Origin: Gonatopus flavifemur
Taxonomy: Eukaryota > Arthropoda > Insecta > Hymenoptera > Dryinidae
Assembly (NCBI GenBank): GCA_018340375.1
Contig: JAFFJZ010000007.1
Coordinates: 3,472,001 to 3,536,000 of the forward strand
Direction: 5' to 3'
DNA length: 64,000 nucleotides
Below the pieces are notes generated by a model. That model worked only from the letters and a program-made list of their open reading frames with translations, searched no databases and was not told where the DNA came from. The position numbers were made by a program, and so were the translations under genes. Positions 23,841 through 36,198 of this stretch are shown here, in pieces (position 1 is the stretch's first letter; each line of letters starts with the position of its first letter).

Positions 23841-24809
23841 CACAAAGAGAAATAATTACGATGATCGACAATATATTTTTTCTTGATTCAAGAAAATTTT
23901 TCTGGAACCAAGCATCGATTTCTTGAATTGAGAAAACATTTTCTTGATTCAAGAAAATTTCTCTTGGCTCCACACCATATTAGCTGCATTCAAAAATATA
24001 TATTCTTCAAAATATTCAAGAATATATTTTCTTGGTATTAGTTAAGGGTGTGCGGGTACCCGAGTCATCGGGTTTTTATCGGGTCGGGTCGGGTCGGGTA
24101 CCCGTCGGGTCGGGTTTTTCAATTTCCCGAGTTTTTCGGGTACCCGATTACATTCGGGTAATTCAAATATAGCAAACGTTTTCCTCAGCAGGAAATATTG
24201 TGACAGCAACTCGATCAAGATTGCTGGCAAAACATGTGGAAGAGTTGTGCTTCCTCCATTCAAATCTAAAAATATGAAAAAAGAATGATATTTATAAGAA
24301 GAATTTTTATTTTCATTGATGTTCAAGATTCTATATTGTGGTTACTAAATACGAAAATAGATAATATATTATTTATGAGATATAAATGTGATCATATTTT
24401 TTAATTGAATTAAAAAATAAATATAAACATTCCATGAAGCAATCTGGAGATTTCTCAATGCGCTGCATAATCAATTATATGGAGTAACAACCCTAATAGA
24501 CTTGTAGTGAATATGGCATTCTTCATATTAGAATTGAATTCATATGAAATCCCCTTATTCCTACAATCGCTCAAGACAATTTGTCCTTAAAATATCAACG
24601 GCAATGGCATCTTCGAATATATAATTTTCGTTGAAAATATTAAATTCAAGCGATTTTATTATATTCGGGTACCCGACTTGGAAAACCCGATTTAATCGGG
24701 TACCCGACCCGACCCGACCCGAAAAGAAATACAAATACCCGAACCCGACCCGACCCGATAAAAAGTGCTACCCGCACACCCCTAGTATTAGTAATTATTT
24801 CTCTCAGTG
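23841..24809. mobile_element. CACTGAGAGAAA-type MITE with TTCTTGATTCAAGAA modules, split by a hAT element
   Basis: CACAAAGAGAAATAATTAC at the left and GTAATTATTTCTCTCAGTG at the right are inverted, with CA on both sides. The left part repeats the palindrome TTTTCTTGATTCAAGAAAA and variants. Removing the inner 742-bp hAT element and one copy of its 8-bp duplication leaves a MITE of about 220 bp. Confidence 0.75.
24043..24784. mobile_element. 742-bp non-autonomous hAT element with CGGGT subterminal repeats
   Basis: It begins TAAGGGTGTGCGGGTACCCG and ends TACCCGCACACCCCTA. Perfect 8-bp direct duplications GTATTAGT flank it (24035-24042 and 24785-24792), the hallmark of the hAT superfamily. Both ends carry clustered CGGGT / ACCCG pentamers and GGGTACCCG palindromes. 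The middle is AT-rich and non-coding. Arg/Pro-rich open frames at both ends are translations of the pentamer repeats, not proteins. Confidence 0.88.
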
Positions 24810-24811
24810 CA

Positions 24812-26608
24812 TTGATGAACAAAGAGAATGACGTATCGATCTTGATATATAGAATCTACTATAAAATCTACTATTCGTTTTCAAAGTGGATTAATTTCAA
24901 AGAATAACCTCAAGGATGCCTAATTTTCAGAACCCGAATTTTGAATATGATAAACAAAACCAGAACACCATTTTATGCTGAACATATGATTAGTTCCAGA
25001 AAATATAGAGAAATGAAGTGGAATGAAAGAACACATTTATATGGAAAATATGGGAAAAAATGTATACATGTTATACGTAAAGTGAATATAAGATGTATAC
25101 TATGCAAAAACGGCTGAAAACCCACTGATTTTCATCACTCTTCGCACAATTCCAGCTCAATCATTATTGTATATTATACTAACCATACATATATTGTATT
25201 AACCCAGCTAGAAATTGCTCTTTCTCTAAATTAAACCATCGAAGGTTGTACCTGAACCCATATCGCACCAACTTGCCCCATTGACAGTAGCTGGATGTCC
25301 GTCAGGAGTTATGATACCGTTATGTTTTGGTCTATAGAAAGATTGGGAATCAATTTGAATCATTTCCCTTGAGCATCCTCCGTATGATCCATTTGATCAT
25401 CTGCCAACGACTCTAGTAGGAGGATAGGACAGTAGCGGACTGTCCGTGAAGGGATTATGATATGTCCGATATGCTTCTGCCTCAGAATTTATAAATCTGA
25501 ATTATTTTCCTCGACTCAATCTTGTATGATTCTCCATTATTTGTCTCTGGTTACGGTTAGAGGAACCAACAGTAGCAAACTGTCTCTCAGGGATTATGGT
25601 ATATCTGCTATGCTTTTGCCTGTAAAGGAATCATATATTTTATGAATAATCCGTCATACAGAGCTTACTTGTGTATATTCCAATTTTCTGAATGGAGAAA
25701 ATAGATTCAATCATACCTTTTTCAAACTTCTTCTGTTTTTTTTACAAATAGCCTCTTCATTCTAATAAATAACTAATTAATTCATTAATGAATTTTTCTA
25801 AGTAATATATAAGAGTATATATAATTCCAAGTTATTTGTGTTTGATTGTTGTTCTGAATGACCTGTGGTAACCTGTAATGTAGTAACTTGTAATTCATTC
25901 ATTTTTCAGTTATCCTTTTAATATTATAATAACCTATCAACACATCGCTTCATTGACAGATTATTTGTTCATGTTTTGACAATGTATAGACCATACTACA
26001 CTGAAATGAACGCTATTGGATGTTGGAAAAAAGAAAATGATAGATACATCTATACTATTGCGAAAATTGAAAAACCCACCTTGAAGGCCTAAATACACAA
26101 GCTACGTAAACTTGAATGTAAGGAACGGAAGCCCGCTAGATAGTGAGATTTATCGTGATAAAAGAAATCGTTGATGGAAAAAACATTGTGATAATATTTT
26201 GATCGCATCAAAATTTGAAACGTCTATATCTCGGTATCGGATGAACTGAGATAGTTCGTAGTGTGCTTAAACGAAAGTGTGTAGTCGAATTATATAGTAC
26301 AAGTGTAATTATTCTTCCGTGACATTCATGTGTGACGAGTTATTCTGCAAGGAAAATTTTTTCAGGTTAAATCTCGGTTTAGAAGTAAAGATACACGGTA
26401 GCGGTACTATTGGATCGCAGAGCGAATAGAATGTGGTGAAACACTTCAAAGCCACTGTACATTTTGCAGTAAATACAGCATCGCCTTGCAAATCGTATTT
26501 ATATAAACATTTCTCATATTATTTCTACAAGCGAGATTTTACAAAAACGCATGCGTTCAGATGTAATGTTAGAGTAATGTAGAAGGTTTTTGAAAAACTC
26601 CTAAGTCC
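24812..26608. other. no supported feature
   Basis: AT-rich sequence without clear repeat ends. Two related segments near 25230-25470 and 25540-25640 share words such as GGGATTATGRTATRTC and TATGCTTYTGCCT, suggesting an old local duplication. Confidence 0.35.
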
Positions 26609-26610
26609 TA

Positions 26611-26778
26611 CACTGAAGAGAATCAGCGGTGTGAAATGGAGTCCAACCCAAATGGTGTCGAATTCAACACCGAATGGTGTCAATTCGACTCTAAGTGGAG
26701 TTATTTTAACACCACAGCCCGGATTGGACTTCCTGGGAACATTTTCGGTGTCGTTTTCACTCTGCATTTTTTACAGTG
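26611..26778. mobile_element. 168-bp MITE with GGTGT/ACACC modules, TA duplication
   Basis: CACTGAAGAGAATCAGCGGTG at the left and TGCATTTTTTACAGTG at the right, flanked by TA. The interior repeats GGTGTCGAATTCAACACC and GGTGTCAATTCGACTC, short palindromes of the type also seen at 34650-34825. Confidence 0.7.
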
Positions 26779-27545
26779 TAAGTCACCTGTAAGTCACTTT
26801 GTTTTACCCCCAGAAAGAAGTTGAAGCATTGGAATAAGAAAACATGCATCTTGCAAACACCATTTAAGAATATTTTTCACCAAATTTTCAACAGGTTTGG
26901 GACAGTAAAAGGAATTGACTGACGAAATTGCGCTTTTGCACACTGGATACCGATCGTGGAAGGCACCTTTTCCGCACTATCGGATATTTGAATTCGAACA
27001 TTGACTCAATTCGCTCCACCCTATCACTCATACATTATCGGACTATGTAAAAAAAAACAGAACAGTCTCATTATGTCTTACCTTAACCATAAAGTCATGT
27101 TTTTTCGATTTCTTGACATTCTTCACCGATAGTGTGAACACAAGAATCATGGATGAAGTATTTTTTCGTGTGCATATATCGTCAAAAATCGATCACTCTG
27201 CATTTTAACACTGTTTGTTGAAGAAACAGTTTCTTATATGTTGCCATACGTGTATTCATACTGACATGGAATGTATATTTCCACAAATCAGTGTTATAAT
27301 TAGTGAAACAAGCACATAAGGGAATCACCAATATGATTTGAGTAAATTTGTTCTCACTAGAAAAAATATCATAGAAACTCATACGTTTTATGAAACTCCG
27401 ATAAAATTGTCCAAATACCACTATTGAACCTGATAAAATCTTATGAGGATATATGGGATTCTATAGCGGTATTTGGATATCTATCAGATTTTTTGAACAG
27501 GATTTTCAACGTAAGTTTATATTAAAAAAAAAATCAATATAAGGA

Positions 27546-27900
27546 CGAGGCCCTATGCGGGCTGTAGTTGGGTGCATTCAGATTCTCAAAACCGGGGGAA
27601 ACGTTGGAAATGCAGCTTGGCTCTATGTGGGTTGTGTAAAGATATGCCTACATCAGGATGTCCGGAAGAATACGGGGAGCCTAGCAAGGCCCTATGCAGG
27701 CTGTAGTTGGTGTGCCTAGATTTTCAAAACAGGGGAAAACATTGGTAAGCCATCTTGGTCCCATATGGGGCTCGTATGGGTGTCCCTGAGTTATAGAAAT
27801 CAGGCCCAACATCAGCAATCTGACTAGGCTCCTTAGTGGCTAAGGCTAGAACATCCTAAGATTGGACACCCGATATAAGCCCATACGGGGCTTCTATTCA
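27546..27900. repeat. GC-rich tandem repeat, about 140 bp
   Basis: The unit starting GGCCCTATGCGGGCTGTAGT at about 27549 recurs at about 27688 with few changes. Further degenerate half-units (CCATATGGGGCTCGTATGGG) follow to about 27900. Composition contrasts strongly with the flanks and resembles 14150-14780. Confidence 0.6.
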
Positions 27901-29280
27901 ATACAGGACGACCGGAAAAATTTCCACACGGGAGGATCATTGGTAATTCTTTATAGAATGTTCATTCAAAGATTCATCTCAAGCATTCTCCGAAGGACGT
28001 TTCAGATTTCCACCAACTCACATAGCATACAATGTTTTAGTAATATGTTTCGAAATTTGTTACAACTTGAACGAGACATTTGTAATATCGCACCAATATT
28101 CCGAGACGTTATTAGGACATGGTGTGCTATGTGAAAAATTCCTTGTGCATGGAATTTACCACACATCGAAGATCAGGTATTCTCGATTGGACAGAAGTAT
28201 CAGAGGTTGGATGGAAGATTGGAAATCATAAAATCTTGCATTCTTCTGCAAGAAAACGGAACCGCTTCATTCGCATTTTAATTAACAGTTATCCAGTTGT
28301 TGCTCACTTGGTTTACATTTTGTGATATAACACGGTTCAATTTACGGGAAGTGATTGGAAGAATAAAATATATCGTTTTGCATGAAGATCTTCCAGCTGA
28401 TTGATGAAAGCTGATGTTAATACACGCCGTTTATCTCAAAGAGATCCAAATTTTAACACGAGTTTATAATTTATTGTCTTTGTATCTATCCAATATTCAA
28501 TAATCTACAAATATACTCCTATTCTGGCAGAACCTGACAGAAACTAACCGATTTGGTGACAATAATCGGATGGAACGTTAGAATCAGTTCGACTTTTGTC
28601 ACAGATTCTGATAGATTGTGACAGATTTCGCCTGGTATCTTCAACAGAGCAATGTGGAAAAATTCATTAGGAACCCACAACAGATATATTCCTGGGAGAA
28701 AAATTAATTATAGACCGGATCATTTTAATTCATTCTTATTATATCGTACCTGGATATTTCCAATATAAAACCGTTTGATTTGATCATCGTTATTCCATTT
28801 TGTTTTCAAAAGTTTTGTGAACGATGTGGACCTTTCCGGAAGAAAATTATAATGCGAAACCAGTTCATTCAATGAAAAATTTACGTCACAAACTGAATTC
28901 ACTTCCATTGGATTTTTCTCAATGACAATGGAGTTTTCGAAGAAACCCATGAATCTTGACCTAGCGATCATTTCAATGAATGGGATTATTTGAAACAAAT
29001 TCATTTAATGAATTCTGCACCGTTTTTCATAGCAGTTCGATGTGGTTGATAAAATATTCCACCTTCATCTTATTAGAAACATCGCAGTGAAACCTGATTT
29101 TGCTAGGAAGACTGCGGTTCAAACTTGATTTTGTCAGGAATGTCAGAGTAGAATCCAGTTTTCCTGGAAATATTGGAAACCAATCACCATCCTCTTCAAT
29201 AATATCTTCGAAGCGGGCGTGCATTGACGTGATACAATAATGATACTTTTAATAAAATCATAGAAAAAAGAAAAAAATTG
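27901..29280. other. no supported feature
   Basis: Short open frames on both strands (27862-28325 plus; 28720-29224 minus) lack recognisable domains or splice borders. Confidence 0.35.
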
Positions 29281-29289
29281 ATGATATAC

Positions 29290-29850
29290 GACAAGAAAAA
29301 ATTAAGAATAAGGAGATGCTCGATCGGTCCCCAGGTAGCACTTGTAAGGCACTCGATTTATCAACGTTGACGTTGAGCGCACGAGTGTGCAGTCGAGTAC
29401 AGGGCATGCACCTATGAAATGCGTATTGGTTCGCATCGTGCACTCCCTTCTCCTTTCCATGTGTATTCCACATCACGTTCGTTTTTCCACATATACTTCT
29501 TGCACGTGTGCACCGATTCTTCTCGTGTATGCACGTACGCTTCATACACAACTCACGTAACGCACACACATTTATTTTGTTTCAACTACTATTGCCTTCG
29601 AGGTAGCTGTGTATGATATACGAAGTGTAAGTGGAATAAAGATATGGTTGTATGCTTTCTCCATCAACGTGGTTACTCCCTTTCATGCCAAGCAAGACGA
29701 GTGTAGTAGTGGTGTTAGTGGCAAGCAGTAGTTGTGTAGTAGTTCTTCAAGTTCTCTTCTATACGGGTGTTTCAAGCTGACGACCGCTAGTCGAGAGCCA
29801 GCCGGTGAACCAGGCACATATACAATTGTTTTATATACGCATTTCATAAA
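29290..29850 (+). promoter_or_regulatory. candidate promoter / 5' UTR island
   Basis: About 560 bp of unusually GC-balanced, non-repetitive sequence with many CG dinucleotides and ACGTG/CACGTG-type words (for example TTGCACGTGTGCACC near 29500 and TATGCACGTACGC near 29528). It ends in AGTAGTAGTGGTG-like and AGCCAGCCGGTGAACC sequence. No coding domain was recognised. It could be an alternative start site within a long intron; strand and function are inferred only. Confidence 0.3.
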
Positions 29851-30480
29851 CTGGCTATCTTCGCGAGATATTCTATCATACAGTCGAACTATTGATCAAT
29901 ATCCTTCAAATTCCACTCCAGTTGACTCGTATTTAATGAACTTCGGAGTTTGTGATTTCGGAATAAAACGTTTTCATAATCAAAGATATCTCTAAGGGAA
30001 AGTGAATAAACACTATGGTGAATATTCGGTGAAATAACTGAGAACGCTGAAGTCATGTGGTGTTGGTGGTTTTGAATTTGTTTCGAGTTTATCTTTCATT
30101 CCAAATCATCGTGCATAATGCGTAGATCGAAAACGAGTGTGGGTGAGGAGAAGAATTAAAGAACGGACGATTAAGCACGTATGACGATGCGTTCTGGTGT
30201 GGCCATGGATCGCGTGGGTTTTCTCACGTTTCCATGTATATGTGTTTGAGATAGTTCATCTTGATTGGAAGTGGGAGGATCAACCCAAGAGGAATAATAA
30301 AAAGAATATTCGAATGGTTCATTAACAGAGATAAACAAGATTGCATGGGAGAAAAATCACTGAAGCGCGAATGTGCGGACATTGTAAAAAGAAAATTATG
30401 AAAGGTGAGAATTAAATTATTGAAAGAGAAATGTGTGGAATTTTCCCTTGCCAATGGTTCAGATGATACTCCGTCACGTT
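29851..30480. other. no supported feature
   Basis: Moderately complex sequence following the island. Some words around 30110-30220 (GATCGAAAACGAGTGTGGG) are GC-richer, but no exon was identified. Confidence 0.3.
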
Positions 30481-30486
30481 AATCCA

Positions 30487-30782
30487 CCCTAGTACACATT
30501 TGATCAGGCATTCCCTATTTTCATTGAGGTTCTGATCAGGTTAGAATTCAGAAACCGTGAATAAGGAAAATCTTATGTGGCCCTTACAAGAGACTTCCCT
30601 GAGTTCCCTAATAGGATTCAAATAGAGTTGTGACGCGGGGGTAAAATAGGGTTCGGATGAGATTCCCATGAAATCGAGCGAAATAGGGAAAACCGTGACA
30701 AAACCTGATGAGGACCTGAAAGAAAATCAGGCATGCCTCGTCAGGCCCTGATATTTTTTCATCCAAAATTCTTACTGGGGCA
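30487..30782. mobile_element. possible MITE with CTGATCAGG modules
   Basis: A 300-bp segment of distinct composition contains repeated TGATCAGG / CCTGATGAGG / GTCAGGCCCTGAT words. Its outer edges (CACCCTAGTA at about 30487, TACTGGGG at about 30773-30780) are weakly inverted. Without a second copy the call is tentative. Confidence 0.35.
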
Positions 30783-31159
30783 TGCTCAAATACGATTAGT
30801 GATCTTCCTACGCTGAATGAAATGAGGTTTCAAGATTTTATTGATAAATAAAAAAAGCATGAAATGATATTAAATAGCATTCAATTGGACTGAAGAAAAC
30901 GTGAGCGTTCAAATGAGACTTTGCGGAACTAGAATGAACGGGTTTTTGAGTGAATTTCATAAAATTGGAGTTTTAATGTGATTTATGTAATAAAATACCA
31001 TAATTTGTCCCTCACATTCATAATTCGTTGAAATTTGAAAAAAATGACGCACACAATAAGAAATACTCTGCCAATTTATGGACACAAAGCTTCCTCGTTT
31101 CTAAAAACATGTCAAGCATGTCCACATGCATTCCCAGACAAGAAGATTTGCCTCAGATT

Positions 31160-31478
31160 TATATAGTACAATCAACACCTCGTGATGTAAATATGTTCAA
31201 AGTTCCATGGCATTCGGATGATATGAGCATAAGGGAGTCATGCTTTCAAAATATTGTCAAATAATGCGAATCGTAAGAAAAAATTTTCCATAATTTTGAA
31301 CCGATTGGGATGGAGCTGATATGGGCCCACTATTGGATCATAACTAGAGCGTAGTATGAGTTTTATTGCAATCGGATAATAGGGAGCGGAGATATGCGCG
31401 TTCGCAAAAATGACAAATTTTTGCCACATTTGCTGTTCTCCATCAAGTTCTTGTGCACGCATCGAGCTGAAACAAATA
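31160..31478 (+). repeat. interspersed repeat with AACCGATTGGGATG core
   Basis: Shares blocks with 49855-50092 (inverse), 51590-51760 and 47733-47800: CAACACCTCGTGATGTAAAT, GAACCGATTGGGATGGAGCT, GGATCATAACTAGAGCG and ATAGGGAGCGGAGATATGCG. The order of blocks is conserved among copies. It supplies the paralogous empty site for the mariner at 50093-50995. Class unknown. Confidence 0.65.
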
Positions 31479-31829
31479 CACGAAGAGAAAAAATTTGCTG
31501 ACGCAGCAAATCGAGGTATTATATATAGAATAGCAAAATTTTTTGCTGACCTCGCTAAGAATTTGCTATAACAGCAATCGTGTTAGCTACGACAGCAATT
31601 TTTTAGCTGTGGCAGCAAAAAATGTTTGCTCCGCCAGCAAATTTTCAGTATTATATACAGAATAGCAAACAAATTTTGCTGGGATAGCAAACCTTTTTTG
31701 CTGCCACAGCTAAAAATTCGCTGTCGCAGCTAACAAGATTGCTGGAACAGCAAATAGTTTGCTGTCACTGGCAAAAGGAACCCAGCAAAAGTAGATTTCG
31801 CTGCCACAGCGAATTCCTTTTTCTCCGTG
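31479..31829 (+). mobile_element. TTTGCTG/CAGCAAA-module MITE, copy 1
   Basis: Begins CACGAAGAGAAAAAATTTG and ends GAATTCCTTTTTCTCCGTG, flanked by TA. The interior is a chain of about a dozen 14-17 bp palindromes of the form TTTGCTG-n-CAGCAAA with variable centres. Relative to copy 4 it lacks sequence between neighbouring modules near its right end (TGTCACTGGC junction at about 31761-31770). Length 351 bp; no coding capacity. Confidence 0.88.
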
Positions 31830-32125
31830 TATGAGACCATCGTCAACCTCGCCTACAACTGTGATAAGAATTTCATGACGATTGGATAATTCAAACGGAA
31901 AATAAGCGCGTTCGTGTAAATTTTGACATACGAACGCCAGACAGACAAACAGATGGACATCAGACACGGAACCAAAATTGTTCTCCAAGTTCTGGGGAGT
32001 CCTTTGGTGTAAGAAATTTTGATTTTGAAGGAAAAACAAATTTTCGGGTCTCCGAAACGATCACTAAGCTTCCTCTTTTCGAAAAAGCAATATTCAAACT
32101 TAATTTTTCATTACCAGGAAGCTTT
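31830..32125 (+). repeat. interspersed repeat with GCGCGTTCG and ACACGGAACCAA blocks
   Basis: Aligns with the last 260 bp of the window (63740-64000): AAATAAGCGCGTTCGTGTAA, AGACACGGAACCAAAATTG, and GAAACGATCACTAAGCTTCC followed by a GAAAAAGCAAT-like end. It is the downstream part of the repeat interrupted by the MITE at 31479-31829. Confidence 0.6.
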
Positions 32126-32473
32126 GGATCGTTCTTTATGGGCAATTTTGTTTCTCCAGTAGAGTACAGTCCGCAAACGTTAAACTTCCGGAAGTGTGAT
32201 GAGTAATTTAAACGTTCTCAATACCGATAATATGGTTCACCAACTTTGTATAATATCAGCTGAACATATCTGTTTTCTGCTGACTGTTGGATTCTCATGT
32301 TTCAAACGCCCGAAATTATTACGTTTCTGTCAATGGATTGTCATTCATTGTAAGTAATGTAAAAATTATTATCATGCTCATTGAATGATTCATAAACCGC
32401 TAAACGTACATATGAATGTGTATATTCCCATGTGGAAAAAATGTCCAAAACCTCATACAAGTGCACACAATTA

Positions 32474-32695
32474 TGTTGCAGAAGTTTGAATCGTTTATAA
32501 AACCGAAACGAAAATTAAAACTCACAAATTATGATGAATTATCGTTATTTATCTCCTCGGATTGACTCCTTTGAATTGAAAACATCGTTGAAAGAATGTG
32601 CTTCAGGATTTTGGGGCTTTCACCGAGGTTGGATCTGGGTATTCCGTTATTCTTTTTTCAACCCATCTCAATAAACGATTCCAACTTCAGCAACA
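32474..32695 (+). mobile_element. MITE with GAAGTTTGAATCGTTTA ends, copy 2
   Basis: TGTTGCAGAAGTTTGAATCG at the left mirrors CGATTCCAACTTCAGCAACA at the right, a 20-bp inverted repeat with few mismatches. Matches 6447-6659 along its length. Confidence 0.7.
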
Positions 32696-32699
32696 TACA

Positions 32700-34640
32700 C
32701 AATTTTGTATACGATTGTATGCGATTTGCATAGAATTTGTGTACAATTGTATTCATTTTCTCCACATGGGTTCTCCTGTTACGCCATTGAGGCATAGATA
32801 TCATTTGCACTGAGATCGAACATCTCTTGATGAATTGCTAAATCGATACATTAATTTTGATAACAAGATATTTTTAAGACTACACATCCTTCATATACAA
32901 ACTTGATAAATTTTTCTGGATTATCGTTTTATAATTTTCTTCTAGCACATTGAAAAGAAATCCAATTGACGCAAAACAATCTGTGATTGTGAGAGACGGT
33001 AGATTTCATTGAATGGCTACTCGAATCGACTTTTCCGAATACGATCTATCTGAATTAATTGATTTTTCTTATCAGTGTATAGTGATGTGAGGATATTCAT
33101 CTCAAACGCATTAATAATGGTTGTTCATCATGATGATATTCAGACAAATGAAAATTTGGAATCGCCGTTTAGAGACTCGAAGAAGGATTACGAATTCCAT
33201 GTTGTCTTCAAAGTGAACTGTAAGAATATTATACGTATTGTAACAAATTCAATAACGATTTTTGATGCTGAACTATGTACATTCTGCATATTATTTGATG
33301 AATTGACATACTTACAAATTGTCAAAACATGCAGTTACCATGTAGACTGTTGGTTGAAAAATCATTCTGAAAAATGGCTAAGATACGTTTACCACAGGTA
33401 AGAAACGTTATTTCTCTCGTGAATATCAATTCTGATTCACAGTGACAAGGTAGTCACTCAATTCAGCCGGGTCGATACACTGGGGAAAGTAACACTCCGC
33501 TGATCTAAACTTGACCTACACGATAGAAGTAGAATTCCCTGGATTATCAATCGTTGTTCTCTTTTATGGCTTGACAATCGTATTGGAGAAACTTTGGCCG
33601 ATGTGTCAATCACGCTCTCTACCTTCGAGCTATGAAAAACAAAATCAAGCCGATTTCTCAGGGATCCAAAGCTTTGTTTCTTCAGTAGTACGAGGACATC
33701 TATTCGTGAGATCTGTTAGAACTGCATATCATACGAATTGATCAGTTCTCCGAAAATTGGAGTCATTCAAATATCTCAAACAACACACAAGAGTTTTATG
33801 TATTGGAATCGAAATTATGTATGAAAATTCGTTATGAAGCATCGGGAAGATAGTTAATTACGCTGGTCAACAGCCATTCTATATCTCGTGGTTTGGACAC
33901 TGATTCGAAGTGATTATGATGTGCTGAATATCAAGGAGGGAGTGACATTTCTTGAATTAGCTGATCCTATGTAATTTTTGGCCTATCAAATTTATCAATT
34001 ACGTAGATTGTATATCAATATTATATATGAACCATTATAAAAATTGAACCAGCCCAAAAAATCTGACATTGTTTTTGTATTCAGCACATCGAAACCTCTC
34101 CGAATTAGTTTCCAAACCTAGAAAGAAAATGTATTTTGGTTGTATTATTATTCATACATTAAACTTTTATTGAAGAATCATAAATAATTGATTGGAAAAA
34201 ATAAATTCGTCAGTTCTGTGATCTTAATTGATTTCCTCAGTTACTGGAGAGTCTAGTTGGAAGGGTTCCAAATGCTATTATAAGTACTTCTGTGTTATTT
34301 TTGAAGAGTGCTAATCTATTTATTTCAATTTCCACGTTGAAAAGAAGCTGTAGCTGGATGTTCGAATGGAGTCATTGATTCCTGTACTGAATATAATTAC
34401 CCAAACACAGCATGAAAATTTGTTATCCATAAAGGTTTCGGACATACATTCATTGTTGTAATTCCGGTTACATGTGAATAGAACTCTAATTTCGGAAATG
34501 AATCAATAAATCAATTTAGTTAAGAGACGCATATTTGATTCTTCTGATAACCAATGAGTGATGTTTTGTGGAATAGTAGATAATTTATATAATATTTTTG
34601 AAAACTATAACACACTTCTTGTGTGAGTTACACAAGTGTA
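32700..34640. other. no supported feature
   Basis: AT-rich. A 108-codon frame at 33075-33401 and a 76-codon frame at 33511-33741 have no recognisable domain. CACTGAG at 32808 and ATCAGTG at 33071 are not flanked by equal dinucleotides. Confidence 0.35.
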
Positions 34641-34649
34641 CTTGTGGTA

Positions 34650-34825
34650 CACTGTGAAAAATTGACGGTGTTGGAAAAAATTAACACCAAATACTGTTTT
34701 TTTAATACCATATGGTGTCATTCTAACACTGTTTGGTGTTATTTTGATACCGATTTTGGAGTGGACTTGTATAGAATCCACGTTGTGTTAACTCTGTTAA
34801 TTCTGACACCGCTTTTTTTACAGTG
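34650..34825. mobile_element. 176-bp MITE with GGTGT/ACACC modules
   Basis: CACTGTGAAAAATTGACGGTG at the left and CACCGCTTTTTTTACAGTG at the right. The interior repeats GGTGTTNNNNNNAACACC-like words (TAACACCAAATACTG, ATATGGTGTCATTCTAACAC). The flanks are TA and TG, so one side has changed. Same general family as 26611-26778. Confidence 0.6.
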
Positions 34826-34964
34826 TGTCAAGAAGTTCTTTTCAAATCAAAGTGTAGGAGGCTTGAATCTGAAATCCATTTCTAAAAACATCCCTGGTGG
34901 GAATTTGTCTAGTAATTCAGGAGTTGTAACACTTCCCCTCGTGAAAAACTAAAGACCTCATATG

Positions 34965-35055
34965 TATATTTATTATATATTTTATGTTATTAGATATACA
35001 TAATATGCATATATATAATGTATAGTGTAATATTTATATATATTATATATATAAG
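34965..35055. repeat. AT-only low-complexity tract
   Basis: About 90 bp composed almost entirely of TATA/ATAT words, with scattered G and C. Confidence 0.8.
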
Positions 35056-35064
35056 AACACTTAT

Positions 35065-36190
35065 AAGTTGTTGATTAAACTGAAAAGTTACTGAATTGGA
35101 ACTCTAGCTTTTCGTGAGGGCAAGTGTTACAACTAGCGAATTACTAGAGGAATTTCTACCAGGGATCATTATTTCTTTTGTTTCTTTCTTCCACAAACAT
35201 GACTCGTTTGCTGTGTGGTCCTGTTTCGTAGTATCAAAATTCAATTCAATTCAATTATGAAATTTCATTTCCAGAGCTCTTCATGTTTGTTTACAAACAA
35301 ATAGTATTGATAATTCCATGTTTCTTGGAATCCCAAATAGGAAGACTATTATCAGAGAATCATTGGCGGATTGAGAAATTTTCTAACCCTTTGCAATCGA
35401 CGTCTAACAAAAGAAAACACTACAAGCACTTCTTACAGTGTTGTCCTTTGTTATACGTCAATTGAAGAGAATTTCTAAATCCACCACTGTTGAAGATTGA
35501 ATCAATACGTATGAGTTGATCCAAGGGATAAGAAGAAAATCGAATATAATAAAATTTTTCCTGCATTATCTCTACACTTGGATGAAATATCAATGTGAAT
35601 GTCAGATCGAAATCCATAAGGCGAGCGTCCAATCAAAGTCGAATATCGAAGTAATCTCCCACGCTCTTCGTAGTTATGAATTTATATTGATCCATCCCGT
35701 TTCCACAAATCTGCTGGATGTATGGAGAGCCTTGAATCGAATCATCTAATCCATTCGAAGTGTGAATCTCACAGGTTTGCTGATCAAAACCAAGCTTCAC
35801 TTGAATCCACGTGGAAGAGTGTTCCCCCTTCATACAATGATTTATGTTGATATTGGAAGTGGTTGACGATCGACAGGGAATTTGCGATGTCGGTCAATTT
35901 GTGAATTTTTATGAGACATTTCTGTATTTCATCTCTTACAATTGAAGATTTTGTGGGAAAATGACAAAACACTTAGTAATTTTAAGTACATAAAACTCTT
36001 GGTCCTACCGGCAAAAATGGGAATTTCAAGACGATTTATCATCATCCTCACGATCGACATTCTCATCATCACAGAACATTCACGGAGATTTGGATAAATA
36101 GTATCTGATGAGGCCAGATTGAGATTGAAAAGGAGAATGAGTTATTCAAATTCGCTAAAATTTATAAGGAAACATCAATATTCTTCATTA
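35065..36190. other. no supported feature
   Basis: Overlapping short frames at 35283-35972 on both strands carry no recognisable motif. Confidence 0.35.
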
Positions 36191-36198
36191 CGTGAATT

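Noticed and set aside
24042..24326. Pro/Arg/Thr-rich minus-strand frame, and its partner at 24631-24831
   Set aside because: They translate the CGGGT subterminal repeats of the hAT element.
32808..33077. CACTGAG...ATCAGTG element
   Set aside because: Flanking dinucleotides differ (TG and TA) and inner arms are unrelated.
33075..33741. Two adjacent open frames as exons
   Set aside because: No recognisable motif, no convincing splice borders, and composition equal to the surrounding non-coding DNA.
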